Shown here piece after piece: positions 27,316 to 36,541 of a stretch of DNA of 64,000 nt. Every line of letters begins with the position of its first letter. The stretch's first letter is position 1. Made by a program: the position numbers and the translations under genes. The notes beneath the pieces were generated by a model, which saw only the letters and a list, made by a program, of their open reading frames with translations, made no database searches and had not been told where the DNA came from. The stretch is taken from contig JAUSLL010000042.1 of assembly GCA_030649335.1 (NCBI GenBank), positions 1-64,000 on the forward strand, given 5' to 3'. Source of the stretch: Parvibaculum sp. Lineage in GTDB: Bacteria > Pseudomonadota > Alphaproteobacteria > Parvibaculales > Parvibaculaceae.

Positions 27316-28566
27316 ATGACCGATCTCACGGCGCTGAAAAGCGACGCGCTTCACCTTGTCGATACGCTGAGCCCGCAGCTCATCAGCATAAGCCATCAAA
27401 TCCACGCCAATCCCGAACTGGCTTTTGAAGAACATAAATCTGCAGCCACCCTCGCCGATGCCGCAGAAGCGGCAGGCCTCGCCGTCACGCGCGCCGCCTA
27501 TGGTCAGGACACGGCCTTCAGCGCCGACTTCGGTGCCGCAAGCGGCCCGCGCATCGGCATTTTGAGCGAGTATGATGCGCTACCGGGCATTGGACATGCC
27601 TGCGGCCACAACATCATCGCCGCCATCGGTCTGGGCACCAGCCTCGCTTTGCACGGATTGGGCGCGCGTCTGCCCGGTGGTGTGCGCTATCTGGGCACAC
27701 CTGCCGAAGAGCGTGGCTGCGGCAAAGAACTTATGGCCAGACACGGCGCATTTGACGGGCTTGATGCCGCCATGATGCTGCATCCGGCAGGCATCAATGC
27801 CAAAGCGACCCGCACCATGTGCATCTCCGAAGTGCGCGCCACATTTCACGGCCGCAGTGCCCATGCCGCCGTCTATCCCGAAGGCGGCCGCAATGCACTC
27901 GACGCCGCCACCATCGCTTATATCGCCATCGGCCAATTGCGCCAGCACATGACGAACACATCGAAGGTTCACGGCATCATGGAAAAGGGCGGTCTCGCCC
28001 CCAACATCGTGCCGGATCACACCCGCCTCAGTTACTTCATCCGCGCCCTCAATGCGCCGGAACTCGATGCCCTGAGAAAGCGCGTGGAAAATTGCTTTCA
28101 GGCGGGTGCCCTCGCCACCGGCTGCGAGCTGGAACTCACATGGTCAGAAGCCGACTATCTCGACATGAAGGTCAATCTCTCTCTCGCGGATACTTACGAG
28201 GCACACGCCCGCACACTCGGTCGTGAATTCATTCCATACGACATCCTGCCGCTCGGCGGCACGGATATGTCGAATGTCTCGCATCGCCTGCCGGTACTGC
28301 ATCCGCTCATCGCCTGCGCACCTTCCAATGTGATGATCCACGATCCCGCCTTCGCCAAATGGGCAGGGTCCGAAAGCGGCGATCAGGCCATCATCGACGG
28401 CACCAAAGCATTGGTGATGACAGCTCTTGATTTTCTGGGTGATGAAAACTTGCGCCACCGCGCGCGTTCCGAGTTCGAGGCCACTGCGGCGCAATCGGCC
28501 ACCGCCATTGCGCTCGCCTTCAATCCGTCAGGCGCACATGGTGCTGCCGGTTGCGGCTGTTGCTAG
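27316..28566 (+). CDS. M20 family amidohydrolase (p-aminobenzoyl-glutamate hydrolase-like)
   Basis: 416 aa from ATG 27316. Metal-binding residues are visible in GHACGHN and PAEERGCGK, and the dimerisation lid follows (FHGRSAHAAVYPEGGRNALDA). The resemblance is to M20D proteins such as AbgB, which release acyl groups or p-aminobenzoate from amides, rather than to dapE/argE. The last residues, GAAGCGCC, form an unusual Cys-rich tail. The stop overlaps the end of the convergent isomerase gene by four bases. Confidence 0.9.
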   Translation: MTDLTALKSDALHLVDTLSPQLISISHQIHANPELAFEEHKSAATLADAAEAAGLAVTRAAYGQDTAFSADFGAASGPRIGILSEYDALPGIGHACGHNIIAAIGLGTSLALHGLGARLPGGVRYLGTPAEERGCGKELMARHGAFDGLDAAMMLHPAGINAKATRTMCISEVRATFHGRSAHAAVYPEGGRNALDAATIAYIAIGQLRQHMTNTSKVHGIMEKGGLAPNIVPDHTRLSYFIRALNAPELDALRKRVENCFQAGALATGCELELTWSEADYLDMKVNLSLADTYEAHARTLGREFIPYDILPLGGTDMSNVSHRLPVLHPLIACAPSNVMIHDPAFAKWAGSESGDQAIIDGTKALVMTALDFLGDENLRHRARSEFEATAAQSATAIALAFNPSGAHGAAGCGCC

Positions 28567-29150
28567 CGTCTGGCCCATTCAAGCGCGTCTTCCAGCCGGT
28601 CATTGCCCCAGAAGAGTTCATCACCGACAAAAAAACTCGGCGCACCGAAGACACCGCGGGCAATAGCTTCTTCTGTCTGCGTTTTTAAACGCGCTTTATG
28701 CTCGGGCGTATTTGCGCGCGCGATGGTGGCGGCTGGATCAAGACTCAGTGCCTTGAGGATCGCGGCAAGCACGCGATCGTCTGAAATATCTTCCTGCTCA
28801 GCAAAATTCGCAAGATAGGCCGCGCGGGTGAAGGAAGCTCCCCAGCCTTCGTCGCTGCCGAGCAATGCCAGACGCGCCGCCTTCAATCCGTTCTGCGGAA
28901 AACGTACAGGCTCTTTCAGGATCAGCCCGTCGGCTTTACAGATACGCGCCATATCGCGCCACATATATTGGCCTTTGACGGGATAGATGTTGAAGGGACT
29001 ATCGTTCCAACCCTGCGCGCCGAAAATCGGCCCCAACAAAAAGGGTCGCCACAGAACATCAACACCGGCGGCCTCAGCGAGCCGTCCGACCCGCATAGCA
29101 GCGGGATAGGAATAAGTACTGGCAAATTCGTAAAAGAATTCGACTTTCAT
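28563..29150 (-). CDS. 2-hydroxychromene-2-carboxylate isomerase (DsbA-fold, kappa-GST)
   Basis: 195 aa thioredoxin-fold protein: FFYEFASTYSYPAAMRV at the start, the all-alpha insert with PVKGQYMWRDMARIC, and the C-terminal GVFGAPSFFVGDELFWGNDRL. The Cys-x-x-Cys of DsbA is absent and replaced by the Ser of the HCCA isomerase/kappa-GST group. It uses glutathione to isomerise a naphthalene-pathway intermediate in characterised members; here no ring-degradation operon adjoins, so the true substrate is uncertain. 176 bases without a gene follow on its upstream side. Confidence 0.9.
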   Translation of the reverse strand: MKVEFFYEFASTYSYPAAMRVGRLAEAAGVDVLWRPFLLGPIFGAQGWNDSPFNIYPVKGQYMWRDMARICKADGLILKEPVRFPQNGLKAARLALLGSDEGWGASFTRAAYLANFAEQEDISDDRVLAAILKALSLDPAATIARANTPEHKARLKTQTEEAIARGVFGAPSFFVGDELFWGNDRLEDALEWARR

Positions 29151-29326
29151 CAGTCTGCTCCACCATCAATATTTTATATGCTGAAGCATCGCACAGGGTT
29201 TGGAAGCCTCAATCAGCGCAACAGACGTTGCGTTTGTTCACTTGTGCGGAATCGGAAGAACGAAATTGCACCCCTGACCGGGGCAGTGAAAATCTGCCTG
29301 CCTTTCACGTCTGTCGCTCCGTCTTT

Positions 29327-30295
29327 TCACACATGCGTTTCGCCGCCCAGTTTCAGCAACCGTATCATGTCACTGATGAGTTCGATGTCGCGCACCAGCT
29401 TTCGCGCCTGATCGGGATCGCGCGCATCCGCCCACATGGAATATTTAGGAAAGTAGTCACGGCCTCCGTCAACGGCGAGCCAAAGATGGCCGCGATCAAA
29501 AGCGGCACAGAGTGATCCGTCCACGCGTGCCTTCAAGGCCAGCATCCGCTCCATAAAGGCGGGCGTCAGCAAATAGCGTGCTTCGATCTGGTCGGAGCTG
29601 GTCACATCAAACACAGCTTCAAATCGCGGGTCTTCGAGCTGCACATGACAGTCATTGCCGAAAATCCCTTCGACAAAATGTCTGACCGAGCCGCGATCCG
29701 CAACGATCAATGTGCGGCTTTCAAAGGGCTTTGCCACATCCACCCGCGCCAGCAAGCCGTGAAAGACCACTGTTTCCGTATCGGATTTCTTGTTCTTGCT
29801 GCGCCTGTGGAGCAGCGCCTCGCCAATGCAGAAATCCACATTATCCAGACGCCCCTGCACCTGATCGCTTAGGTCATGTCTCGTGAAGGAGGGCAGAATA
29901 CCGAGCCGCTCAAACTGCTCCAGAAAAGCGTAGGGAAGCTTTGCCTGATATTGATATCCGAAATGCCCGAACACGCGCTGCGCCAGCGTCTCGTTGAATG
30001 TGTCCGACCACACAAAAAGCGGGTAGCCGAGCATGCCCCCGATGACAAATCCAGCAGCAGCCACAAAAATAAAAAAAACCAGTGAGATTTTCAGAAAACC
30101 GAGCATCAATACGCAAATCAACGCCGTAACGCCGCCCGTCACCCACCAACGCCGCGCTACCTTTGCGGCCAGCACTCTGCGCTGTTGCTCCTCCTCTTCA
30201 AGCCAAGGCGCGATCTCGCGGGCGAAGAACCCGTCGAAATCTGTAGCCTCATCACCCATGATGTAGGGAGAGGCCGAAGGCGCACCGCTCGTCAC
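29327..30295 (-). CDS. DUF3137 membrane protein
   Basis: 322 aa. Two adjacent hydrophobic segments (about residues 50-90: WWVTGGVTALICVLMLGFLKISLVFFIFVAAAGFVIGG) separate a short soluble N-terminus from a cytoplasmic domain of the DUF3137 type. The gene sits four bases behind lemA, a pairing that is widespread; the two products are thought to act together at the membrane, with function unresolved. Confidence 0.85.
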   Translation of the reverse strand: MTSGAPSASPYIMGDEATDFDGFFAREIAPWLEEEEQQRRVLAAKVARRWWVTGGVTALICVLMLGFLKISLVFFIFVAAAGFVIGGMLGYPLFVWSDTFNETLAQRVFGHFGYQYQAKLPYAFLEQFERLGILPSFTRHDLSDQVQGRLDNVDFCIGEALLHRRSKNKKSDTETVVFHGLLARVDVAKPFESRTLIVADRGSVRHFVEGIFGNDCHVQLEDPRFEAVFDVTSSDQIEARYLLTPAFMERMLALKARVDGSLCAAFDRGHLWLAVDGGRDYFPKYSMWADARDPDQARKLVRDIELISDMIRLLKLGGETHV

Positions 30296-30299
30296 GCGA

Positions 30300-30887
30300 T
30301 CACTTCATATGGTCGGAGACGCGCACAGGCTCGCGAGCGACCGCGTCCGTGATTTCGTAAAACGGAAAGGTCGACACATTGGCCCATTGCGCGATAACAG
30401 AGCCGGGAAAGACCTCGACCGCATTATTGAGCGCCGTGACGGAGGCATTATAAAACCGCCGCGCTGCCGCGATGTTGCTCTCCACTTCTTCGTAAGTCGC
30501 CTGCGCCCGCGTGATCGTCTCCGCCGAGCGCAATTCAGGGTAATTCTCAGCAACCGCAAACAACCGACCGATACCGGCATCAAGCGCGCGCGACGCCTCC
30601 AGATGCGCGCCCGCCGCTGCCGGATCGTCCTTGTCATAGGGTGCATTCACCATGCTCCGAAGCGAGGTCAGGCTGGTGAGCAAAGCCTTTTCATGGGTCA
30701 TGAATTTCTGGGCGAGTTCCAGCACATTAGGCAACAGGTCAAAGCGCATCCGCAATTGCACGTCGATGCCGCCCATGGCTTCACGCACCCTGTTGCGCCG
30801 GGTGATGAGGCTCACATACCAGGCGTAACCCGCCGCGGCGATACCCGCCAATATCAGGAACAAAACCTGAACTCCACCCATCTGCAT
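30300..30887 (-). CDS. lemA: LemA family protein
   Basis: 195 aa. An N-terminal membrane helix (about residues 7-26) leads into the LemA helical bundle: RRNRVREAMGGIDVQLRMRFDLLPNVLELAQKFMTHEK, then ETITRAQATYEEVESNIAAARRFYNASVTALNNAVEVFPG. First gene of the lemA-DUF3137 pair, divergent from argG with about 190 bases between. Unrelated to the Pseudomonas sensor kinase also called LemA. Confidence 0.93.
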   Translation of the reverse strand: MQMGGVQVLFLILAGIAAAGYAWYVSLITRRNRVREAMGGIDVQLRMRFDLLPNVLELAQKFMTHEKALLTSLTSLRSMVNAPYDKDDPAAAGAHLEASRALDAGIGRLFAVAENYPELRSAETITRAQATYEEVESNIAAARRFYNASVTALNNAVEVFPGSVIAQWANVSTFPFYEITDAVAREPVRVSDHMK

Positions 30888-31077
30888 CCCTCCTCAATCA
30901 AATCTGACGCAAGCAACGCGCCGCATTGGACTATAACCATGAAAAGACACCGCGACATTTTTTCGGGGCTCGCGGCAAGCGCGGGCACTACGCTTGCCGC
31001 TCACAGCGATTTGCCTATAGTGCGGCGCAACACGGGCCGGCCCGCGACACGAGCGGGCGCGATAAACAGGAAATGAC

Positions 31078-32310
31078 ATGAGCGGCGTGAAAAAAGACGT
31101 GAAAAAAGTTGTGCTGGCCTATTCAGGCGGCCTCGACACATCGGTCATCCTGAAATGGTTGCAGGAAACCTATGGCTGCGAGGTCGTGACCTTCACCGCC
31201 GATTTAGGGCAAGGCGAAGAGCTTGAGCCGGCCCGCAAGAAGGCCGAGATGCTCGGCATCAAAGAAATTTTCATCGACGACCTGCGCGAAGAATTCGTCC
31301 GCGACTTCGTCTTCCCGATGTTCCGCGCCAACGCGCTTTACGAAGGCATCTACCTGCTAGGCACCTCCATCGCGCGACCCTTAATCGCAAAGCGCCAGAT
31401 CGAGATCGCGGCCCTCACAGGTGCCGACGCCGTTTGCCACGGCTCGACCGGCAAAGGCAATGATCAGGTGCGCTTTGAAGTGAGCTACGGCGCCCTGAAC
31501 CCCGACATCAAAATCATCGCGCCGTGGCGCGAATGGGAATTGTCCTCACGCACCAAGCTCATCGAGTTTGCCGAGAAGCACCAGATTCCGATTGCCAAGG
31601 ACAAGCGCGGCGAAGCGCCCTTCTCGGTTGACGCAAACCTGCTGCACACATCGTCTGAAGGCAAGGCGCTGGAAGACCCGGCAGAAGAAGCGCCCGAATT
31701 CGTATATCAGCGCACCGTCTCGCCGGAAAACGCCCCCGACAAGCCGACTTATATTGAAGTAGGCTTTGAACGCGGCGACGCGATCTCGATCGACGGTGTG
31801 GCCATGTCACCCGCGACGATCCTGACAAAGCTCAACGAGCTCGGCGGTGCCAATGGCATCGGTCGTCTTGATCTCGTTGAAAACCGTTTCGTCGGCATGA
31901 AGTCGCGCGGCATTTACGAAACACCCGGCGGCACGATCCTCATTGCCGCGCATCGCGGTATTGAATCGATAACGCTCGACCGCGGCGCGATGCATCTCAA
32001 AGACGATCTGATGCCGCGCTACGCCGAACTCATCTACAACGGTTTCTGGTGGTCACCGGAACGCGAAATGCTTCAGGCTCTTATCGACAAAAGCCAGGAA
32101 CATGTCGCGGGCATGGTGCGTCTCAAACTCTACAAGGGCAATGTCTCGGTGGTCGGCCGCTCCTCGCCCAATTCCCTTTATTCGATGGCGCATGTCACCT
32201 TCGAAGAAGATGCAGGTGCTTACGATCAGAAAGACGCCGAAGGCTTTATCAGACTCAATGCGCTGCGACTGCGGTTGCTTGCAGCGCGCAACAAACGGAT
32301 CAACGGTTAA
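31078..32310 (+). CDS. argG: Argininosuccinate synthase
   Basis: 410 aa, the family length. ATP pyrophosphatase P-loop [10 protein letters not shown] at residues 14-23 and the substrate blocks [10 protein letters not shown] and [12 protein letters not shown]-like region identify it. It joins citrulline and aspartate using ATP, giving argininosuccinate, AMP and pyrophosphate. AGGAAA precedes the ATG. The ppa gene starts on the base after its stop codon. Confidence 0.97.
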   Translation: MSGVKKDVKKVVLAYSGGLDTSVILKWLQETYGCEVVTFTADLGQGEELEPARKKAEMLGIKEIFIDDLREEFVRDFVFPMFRANALYEGIYLLGTSIARPLIAKRQIEIAALTGADAVCHGSTGKGNDQVRFEVSYGALNPDIKIIAPWREWELSSRTKLIEFAEKHQIPIAKDKRGEAPFSVDANLLHTSSEGKALEDPAEEAPEFVYQRTVSPENAPDKPTYIEVGFERGDAISIDGVAMSPATILTKLNELGGANGIGRLDLVENRFVGMKSRGIYETPGGTILIAAHRGIESITLDRGAMHLKDDLMPRYAELIYNGFWWSPEREMLQALIDKSQEHVAGMVRLKLYKGNVSVVGRSSPNSLYSMAHVTFEEDAGAYDQKDAEGFIRLNALRLRLLAARNKRING

Positions 32311-32844
32311 ATGCGTATCGAAGCTATCCCGATCGGCGTCAATCCTCCCCATGACGTCAACGTCATCATCGAAGTGCCCCATGGCGGGCATCCGGTGAAA
32401 TATGAAATGGACAAAGCGTCGGGCACGCTGTTCGTTGATCGTTTCATCCACACGGCCATGCAATATCCGGCCAATTACGGCTTCGTGCCGCACACATTGT
32501 CGGACGATGGCGATCCTGTTGACGTGCTCGTCGTGAGCCGTATTCCGGTGGTGCCGGGTGCCGTCGTGCGCTGCCGCCCCATCGGCGTGTTGCTGATGCA
32601 GGACGAAGCGGGCATGGACGAGAAAATCATCGCCGTGCCGGTTGAGAAGCTCAACCCCTATTACAAGAACACGCTCAACTACACCGACCTGCCGGAAGTC
32701 TTCATCAAACGCGTCGCGCATTTCTTCGAACATTACAAAGATCTCGAAGAAGGCAAATGGGTGAAGATCGAACGCTGGGGCGACGCCGCCGAAGCGCGTC
32801 AGATCATCATGGATTCGATTGAGAAGGCGAAAGCAGCAGGCTGA
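32311..32844 (+). CDS. ppa: Inorganic pyrophosphatase, family I
   Basis: 177 aa soluble enzyme hydrolysing pyrophosphate to phosphate. The active-site signature DGDPVDVLV is at residues 66-74, preceded by [12 protein letters not shown], and further metal-site Asp/Lys residues follow in the DEKIIAVP region. Its ATG follows the argG TAA without a gap, so translation is probably coupled; the pyrophosphate made by ArgG is its substrate. Confidence 0.97.
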   Translation: MRIEAIPIGVNPPHDVNVIIEVPHGGHPVKYEMDKASGTLFVDRFIHTAMQYPANYGFVPHTLSDDGDPVDVLVVSRIPVVPGAVVRCRPIGVLLMQDEAGMDEKIIAVPVEKLNPYYKNTLNYTDLPEVFIKRVAHFFEHYKDLEEGKWVKIERWGDAAEARQIIMDSIEKAKAAG

Positions 32845-32852
32845 CGCTTGAG

Positions 32853-33524
32853 TCAGCCGTCAATTGAAAGCGCAAGAGTGCGGCTTATCTCGGTAAGGGA
32901 TAAGCCGCTTTCTTTTTGCCATGTGCCGAAAGCCGCCTGCACAGCCCGCATGGATTTTTGCGATCCGGGTGCCTTGTCAACGACGCACGCATGCGCGAGC
33001 GCGGCAACGACCGAAGGTGATAGCAAGAACCCGTCAACACCTGCGTGTCGCAAGAAGTATTGCGCCGAGGCACCCGACAGCCGCGACCCGCGCTTCTTCA
33101 ATATGTCGAGCAGATCAACAAACCCGTCGGGCTTTGACGCGGCAAAGAACGCGCCCGCCGATCCGTGCTCACGAATAAGTTCTGTCACGAAACGCGCATT
33201 CTCAATGGTCGCTTTGATCTTTGCCCCGTTACGCACAATGCGTGTGTCGGACACAAGTCGCCCCATATCCTCGCCGGAATAAAATGCGACGTGATGCGGA
33301 TCGAAACCGTCGAAGGCTTCTTCAAACCCCGGCCATTTCGCCTCGATGATTTTCCAGACAAAACCTGCCTGAAAAACAGAACGCGTCATCAGCGCGAGCC
33401 AGCGGTCGTCAGACATTTTGCGGATAGCGGCTGCCGATTTCGGCCTCACCATGTGGGCTTTAAGCCCCGCCTCACCGCCATGACGCTTCAGAGCCCGCGC
33501 ACGGATCGTCTTGAAACTCTGCAT
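32853..33524 (-). CDS. tag: DNA-3-methyladenine glycosylase I (Tag) family
   Basis: 223 aa. The core MSDDRWLALMTRSVFQAGFVWKIIEAKWPGF and RNGAKIKATIENARF match TAG-type helix-hairpin-helix base excision enzymes. The N-terminal Cys and His zinc ligands of E. coli Tag are not seen, so this is a zinc-less member (COG2818). GAGGAGAGG precedes ATG 33524. The last 56 bases of the gene contain the intrinsic terminator of the convergent ppa gene. Confidence 0.85.
   Translation of the reverse strand: MQSFKTIRARALKRHGGEAGLKAHMVRPKSAAAIRKMSDDRWLALMTRSVFQAGFVWKIIEAKWPGFEEAFDGFDPHHVAFYSGEDMGRLVSDTRIVRNGAKIKATIENARFVTELIREHGSAGAFFAASKPDGFVDLLDILKKRGSRLSGASAQYFLRHAGVDGFLLSPSVVAALAHACVVDKAPGSQKSMRAVQAAFGTWQKESGLSLTEISRTLALSIDG
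32880..32917 (+). terminator. Terminator of argG-ppa, placed inside the 3' end of tag
   Basis: GCGGCTTATC (32880-32889) pairs with GATAAGCCGC (32899-32908), followed by TTTCTTTTT on the plus strand. It lies entirely within the coding sequence of the convergent tag gene. Confidence 0.85.
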
Positions 33525-33560
33525 GATGTCGCCTCTCCTCAGGGTTCGTGGCCTTAAACA

Positions 33561-35033
33561 TCAGGGTAGTGACCAAACCGCCTCAAGCCCAAGCACATTG
33601 CGCGCAATATCCTGCGCAAGTTCGCCGCCGCTGCGGGAATTGGTCAGGATCACAACGCCTGAGCGACGCTCGGGATCCATCACCATCAGACTTTCAGACC
33701 CGAGCACTGAGCCGCGCATCCAGCGTGTCTCCGCCATCCCGTCGCGGCGCACGCCGGTGACAAGCGACCAAAAAAAAGGACCGCCTGCAGGTACGGAATC
33801 AGCATAAAGCCTTTCGCGCGTCGCGCGCGTCAGCGGCGGCCCGTCCATCAGCGCGATCATCAGACGCGCCATGTCAGGTGCTGTCGTGCGGAAAGACGTC
33901 GCCGCATTGGCCTGAGGCACCCCGCGCAACGCATCAAACTGCGCCACTGGTATCGACCATTTGAGAGCCGGCGAAAAACCACCAAGCGCAATTGCGCCTG
34001 CGAGCACGACAATGATCCACTCGCCGCCCGCGCCGCCGCGCGTGATGATGCCATCGCGCGCGCGCGCCAGTCCCACGATGTAAAGGAGGTAATAGGCAAA
34101 ACCCGCGAGCATGGCGATCACGGCGGCGCAGGCAAGCGCCACGCCGATGATGAACACCGCCGATGCCAAACCAAACCCCCACCAGACAATCACCATCGCA
34201 AATGCTGTGCCGCCAACGACCGGCCACAAATAGTCGAGTGGTTCGAGGCAACGCTGAAAGGCAAAGCGCGACAGGGCCCAGAAAACAACAAGCAAACCGA
34301 CGAGCGCTGCGAGAAACGGAACGTAGAAAACCGTCAGCAAAAACCCGAGCCGCACATAAGCCTGCGCTTCAAACGCTTGTGTCTCCGGTGTCAGCAAAAA
34401 GTGCGATTGCGTGAGCCCGAGCGGTCCGAAGACACGCGATTGCGCCACAACATCAAGCGGCTCGCCGGTAAGTCGCTCAATCACATATTGGAGATAGATA
34501 AATCCAACGCCGGAGCGTCCAAAGCGGCTGCCGGGATCAAAGCCGGTGCGGCGCGATGGATGCGCCACATTATTGCCGAGACCCGATGTCTGCGTCAGCA
34601 CATGACGGAGCGTCACTTGCGCATTGTCATCACGGTCGGTGAGCCAGGGTGTGTCGAGATCGCGCGACAGAGGTGCATCGAGAAACATCAGCTTATCGTC
34701 AACGAGCGAAAGCGCGGCCAATGCCTCAACGGTTTGCCCCAACTCACCCGCCTGAAACAGCGTATCCGGCGTCACCGGCCCCTCGTCGCCCTTGTCCGCC
34801 TTGCCGAAAGTGCCTGCGTAAACAATCGCTCCCTTTTCGACAATCGCCACCGCCACGCCGGGCACATCAAATTGTTTCATCCGGTCGGGCACAAATATAC
34901 CGAGCGCGCGTGCCATCTCATCTTGCGGCCAGCCGAGCATGCCGCCTGCCGCGCGCGGATCATCCGCATACGCGGCCTGCGGCAGCACAAGCACAGTCAG
35001 CAGCAAAAACGCCTGAAGCCCCCCTGCCCGCAT
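33561..35033 (-). CDS. Beta-lactamase-fold pseudoenzyme with an inserted membrane domain
   Basis: 490 aa from ATG 35033, which opens a signal peptide (LQAFLLLTVLVLPQAAYA); the frame stays open upstream without similarity. The N-terminal part reads like a class C serine hydrolase (FDVPGVAVAIVEKGAIVYAG, VTLRHVLTQTSGLG, VFGPLGLTQSHFLL). At the S-x-x-K position it has ELGQ (TLFQAGELGQTVEAL), and the Tyr motif is not present. About five hydrophobic segments (roughly residues 225-370) interrupt the fold, after which C-terminal blocks resume (TTAPDMARLMIALMDG, GVVILTNSRSGGELAQDIA). Probably an envelope protein without hydrolase activity. Confidence 0.82.
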   Translation of the reverse strand: MRAGGLQAFLLLTVLVLPQAAYADDPRAAGGMLGWPQDEMARALGIFVPDRMKQFDVPGVAVAIVEKGAIVYAGTFGKADKGDEGPVTPDTLFQAGELGQTVEALAALSLVDDKLMFLDAPLSRDLDTPWLTDRDDNAQVTLRHVLTQTSGLGNNVAHPSRRTGFDPGSRFGRSGVGFIYLQYVIERLTGEPLDVVAQSRVFGPLGLTQSHFLLTPETQAFEAQAYVRLGFLLTVFYVPFLAALVGLLVVFWALSRFAFQRCLEPLDYLWPVVGGTAFAMVIVWWGFGLASAVFIIGVALACAAVIAMLAGFAYYLLYIVGLARARDGIITRGGAGGEWIIVVLAGAIALGGFSPALKWSIPVAQFDALRGVPQANAATSFRTTAPDMARLMIALMDGPPLTRATRERLYADSVPAGGPFFWSLVTGVRRDGMAETRWMRGSVLGSESLMVMDPERRSGVVILTNSRSGGELAQDIARNVLGLEAVWSLP

Positions 35034-35259
35034 TTGACGAGCAAGAGCCCGGGTGATTAATTTGACGTGCACATGCTCACAGGAGAGTTGATGTCTGCCT
35101 TTGGAGAAAAGACGCGAGCCTGATCGAACCGATGTTCGGCAGATGTCTCGCAAGTAGCTGCAGGCTTTGGCGCCTGCTTCAGCGAACAGCCTAGCGCGTT
35201 CGCCTGAAGCTTTATGCGCAGCCCGCGTTCTGCGACTTTTCTCCAAGGCTATATTTCTC
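35034..35259. promoter_or_regulatory. Divergent promoter region with a long-range inverted repeat
   Basis: 226 bases between the pseudoenzyme and yjhX. A 19-base element at 35097-35115 (GCCTTTGGAGAAAAGACGC) recurs inverted at 35231-35249 with 3-4 mismatches or gaps. The second copy ends just before TATATT (35250-35255), a good -10 for yjhX. The paired copies near both divergent starts suggest operator sites; the binding protein is unknown. Confidence 0.4.
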
Positions 35260-35517
35260 ATGAACGTCTCAAAGTTCGAGCAGCGCGTGCTTCACGCTCT
35301 CGCTCAAGGTGCGTCTATCCGTGTCGAAAAAGATGATAAAGGAAAGATTCAATCCGTCATATGCGTGACGCGCGAAGGCTGGGTTTTATCTGACTGCACA
35401 CTCAGCACATTCAGAAGTCTCAAGCGCCGCCGCATGATCGGCTCACGACTGAGCAGTCCGTACCGGATCACGCGTGAAGGGTTGATAGCGGTGCGGGCGC
35501 AGCTGGACAATCGTTAG
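35260..35517 (+). CDS. yjhX: YjhX family protein (toxin-like), unaccompanied
   Basis: 85 aa, the same length as E. coli YjhX and alike from end to end: [45 protein letters not shown], and the terminal [18 protein letters not shown]. Homologues are annotated as the toxin of a YjhX/YjhQ pair; YjhQ is an acetyltransferase-type antitoxin and no such gene is adjacent. The fold reads as a winged-helix DNA-binding domain. The ATG lies only 4 bases past a TATATT box and has no clear ribosome binding site, so a leaderless mRNA is possible. Ends 1 base from the convergent aldo/keto reductase stop. Confidence 0.85.
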   Translation: MNVSKFEQRVLHALAQGASIRVEKDDKGKIQSVICVTREGWVLSDCTLSTFRSLKRRRMIGSRLSSPYRITREGLIAVRAQLDNR

Positions 35518-35518
35518 C

Positions 35519-36529
35519 TCAAATCGGTGCATCGAGTGGAATGCGGGGCGCCTGACGACGCAGCCCCAAAGCCTCGATGCGCTGATAGACCTCTTGATCC
35601 ATCGGACCAAGGGCCTCGGCCTCCAGCGCCATTTTCAGTTCGGCGCGGTTTTTGACGCCCAGCACCAGCGTATCAACACCGTCAATGGCGAGCGCATAGC
35701 CATGCGCCAGTTCTGCCGGATCGCGGCCAAGCTCTTTGGCAAGGGCACGGAAAGGAGCCGCTCTGGCAAAATCCTGTGCTTCGGGATCAGTGCTCTTAAG
35801 GGGCCGGTCGAGCGCAGCGGTAAGTGCACCGGCCTGAACCGCACGAATGCCCATGACGCCCACATCATTGTTGACCGCCGTGCGGATGATGTTGCGCGCC
35901 TCCGTGGGCTCTTCATAGCGGCGCATATTGCCCGCACTGTCGAGCAAATTGGTGATGGCCTGCACAACGGCGGGCTTGGGCTCACCACGCAAGGCTTCCA
36001 TGATCGAGCGTGGCAGGCCAGTGCCCGTGATGCCCCATGCCCCGATAAGGCCCTTGGCTTTCAGCGCCTCAAGGGCCGGCACAATCTCGCCTTCATAGAC
36101 CGACCACGGCACGGCGCCGTAAGTGTGATAGGCGACATCATCCGTATAGGAATAATCATCAGGATGAATGTTAGAATGCAGGAAAAAAATATCGGCTTGC
36201 TCGCGCTTCAGCGTTTTAAGACTTGCCACAACAGAAGCCTCAAGCCTGCCCGCCACATCTTTGAAATGACGCGAGCCCAACATATTCTTGGTCGTAACGC
36301 GCACGCCGTCCGGCCACTTGCCGTCAAACGCCTCGCCGACCACGCTTTCAGCTTCACCGCGTCCATAGAGCGGCGCGAGATCCAAAAGCGTAATGCCGCT
36401 TTCAACCGCAAACCGGACGGTTGCAATTGCTTCGTCACGTGTTGTCTCGCCCCAGACCTGACCCAAGCCGCCGCCGCCGAGTGTCAGGGCGCTCACAGGC
36501 CAGAGTTTTCCGAGCTGACGCATCTGCAT
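35519..36529 (-). CDS. Aldo/keto reductase
   Basis: 336 aa TIM-barrel NAD(P)H oxidoreductase. Catalytic Asp and Tyr in LLDLAPLYGRGEAESVVGEAF, Lys in VRVTTKNML and His in IFFLHSNIH are present. It differs clearly from the protein at 12870-13916 and is closer to the pyridoxal dehydrogenase/L-fucose dehydrogenase-like group; the substrate is unknown. folD is upstream with 12 bases between, so co-transcription with folD, the DUF167 gene and yggT is likely. Confidence 0.9.
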   Translation of the reverse strand: MQMRQLGKLWPVSALTLGGGGLGQVWGETTRDEAIATVRFAVESGITLLDLAPLYGRGEAESVVGEAFDGKWPDGVRVTTKNMLGSRHFKDVAGRLEASVVASLKTLKREQADIFFLHSNIHPDDYSYTDDVAYHTYGAVPWSVYEGEIVPALEALKAKGLIGAWGITGTGLPRSIMEALRGEPKPAVVQAITNLLDSAGNMRRYEEPTEARNIIRTAVNNDVGVMGIRAVQAGALTAALDRPLKSTDPEAQDFARAAPFRALAKELGRDPAELAHGYALAIDGVDTLVLGVKNRAELKMALEAEALGPMDQEVYQRIEALGLRRQAPRIPLDAPI

Positions 36530-36541
36530 GGGCGTGTTCCT

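Noticed and set aside
29217-29238. CGCAAC/GTTGCG hairpin followed by TTTGTTC as a terminator
   Set aside because: On the plus strand no gene ends there, and on the minus strand no T run follows; stem only 6 bp.
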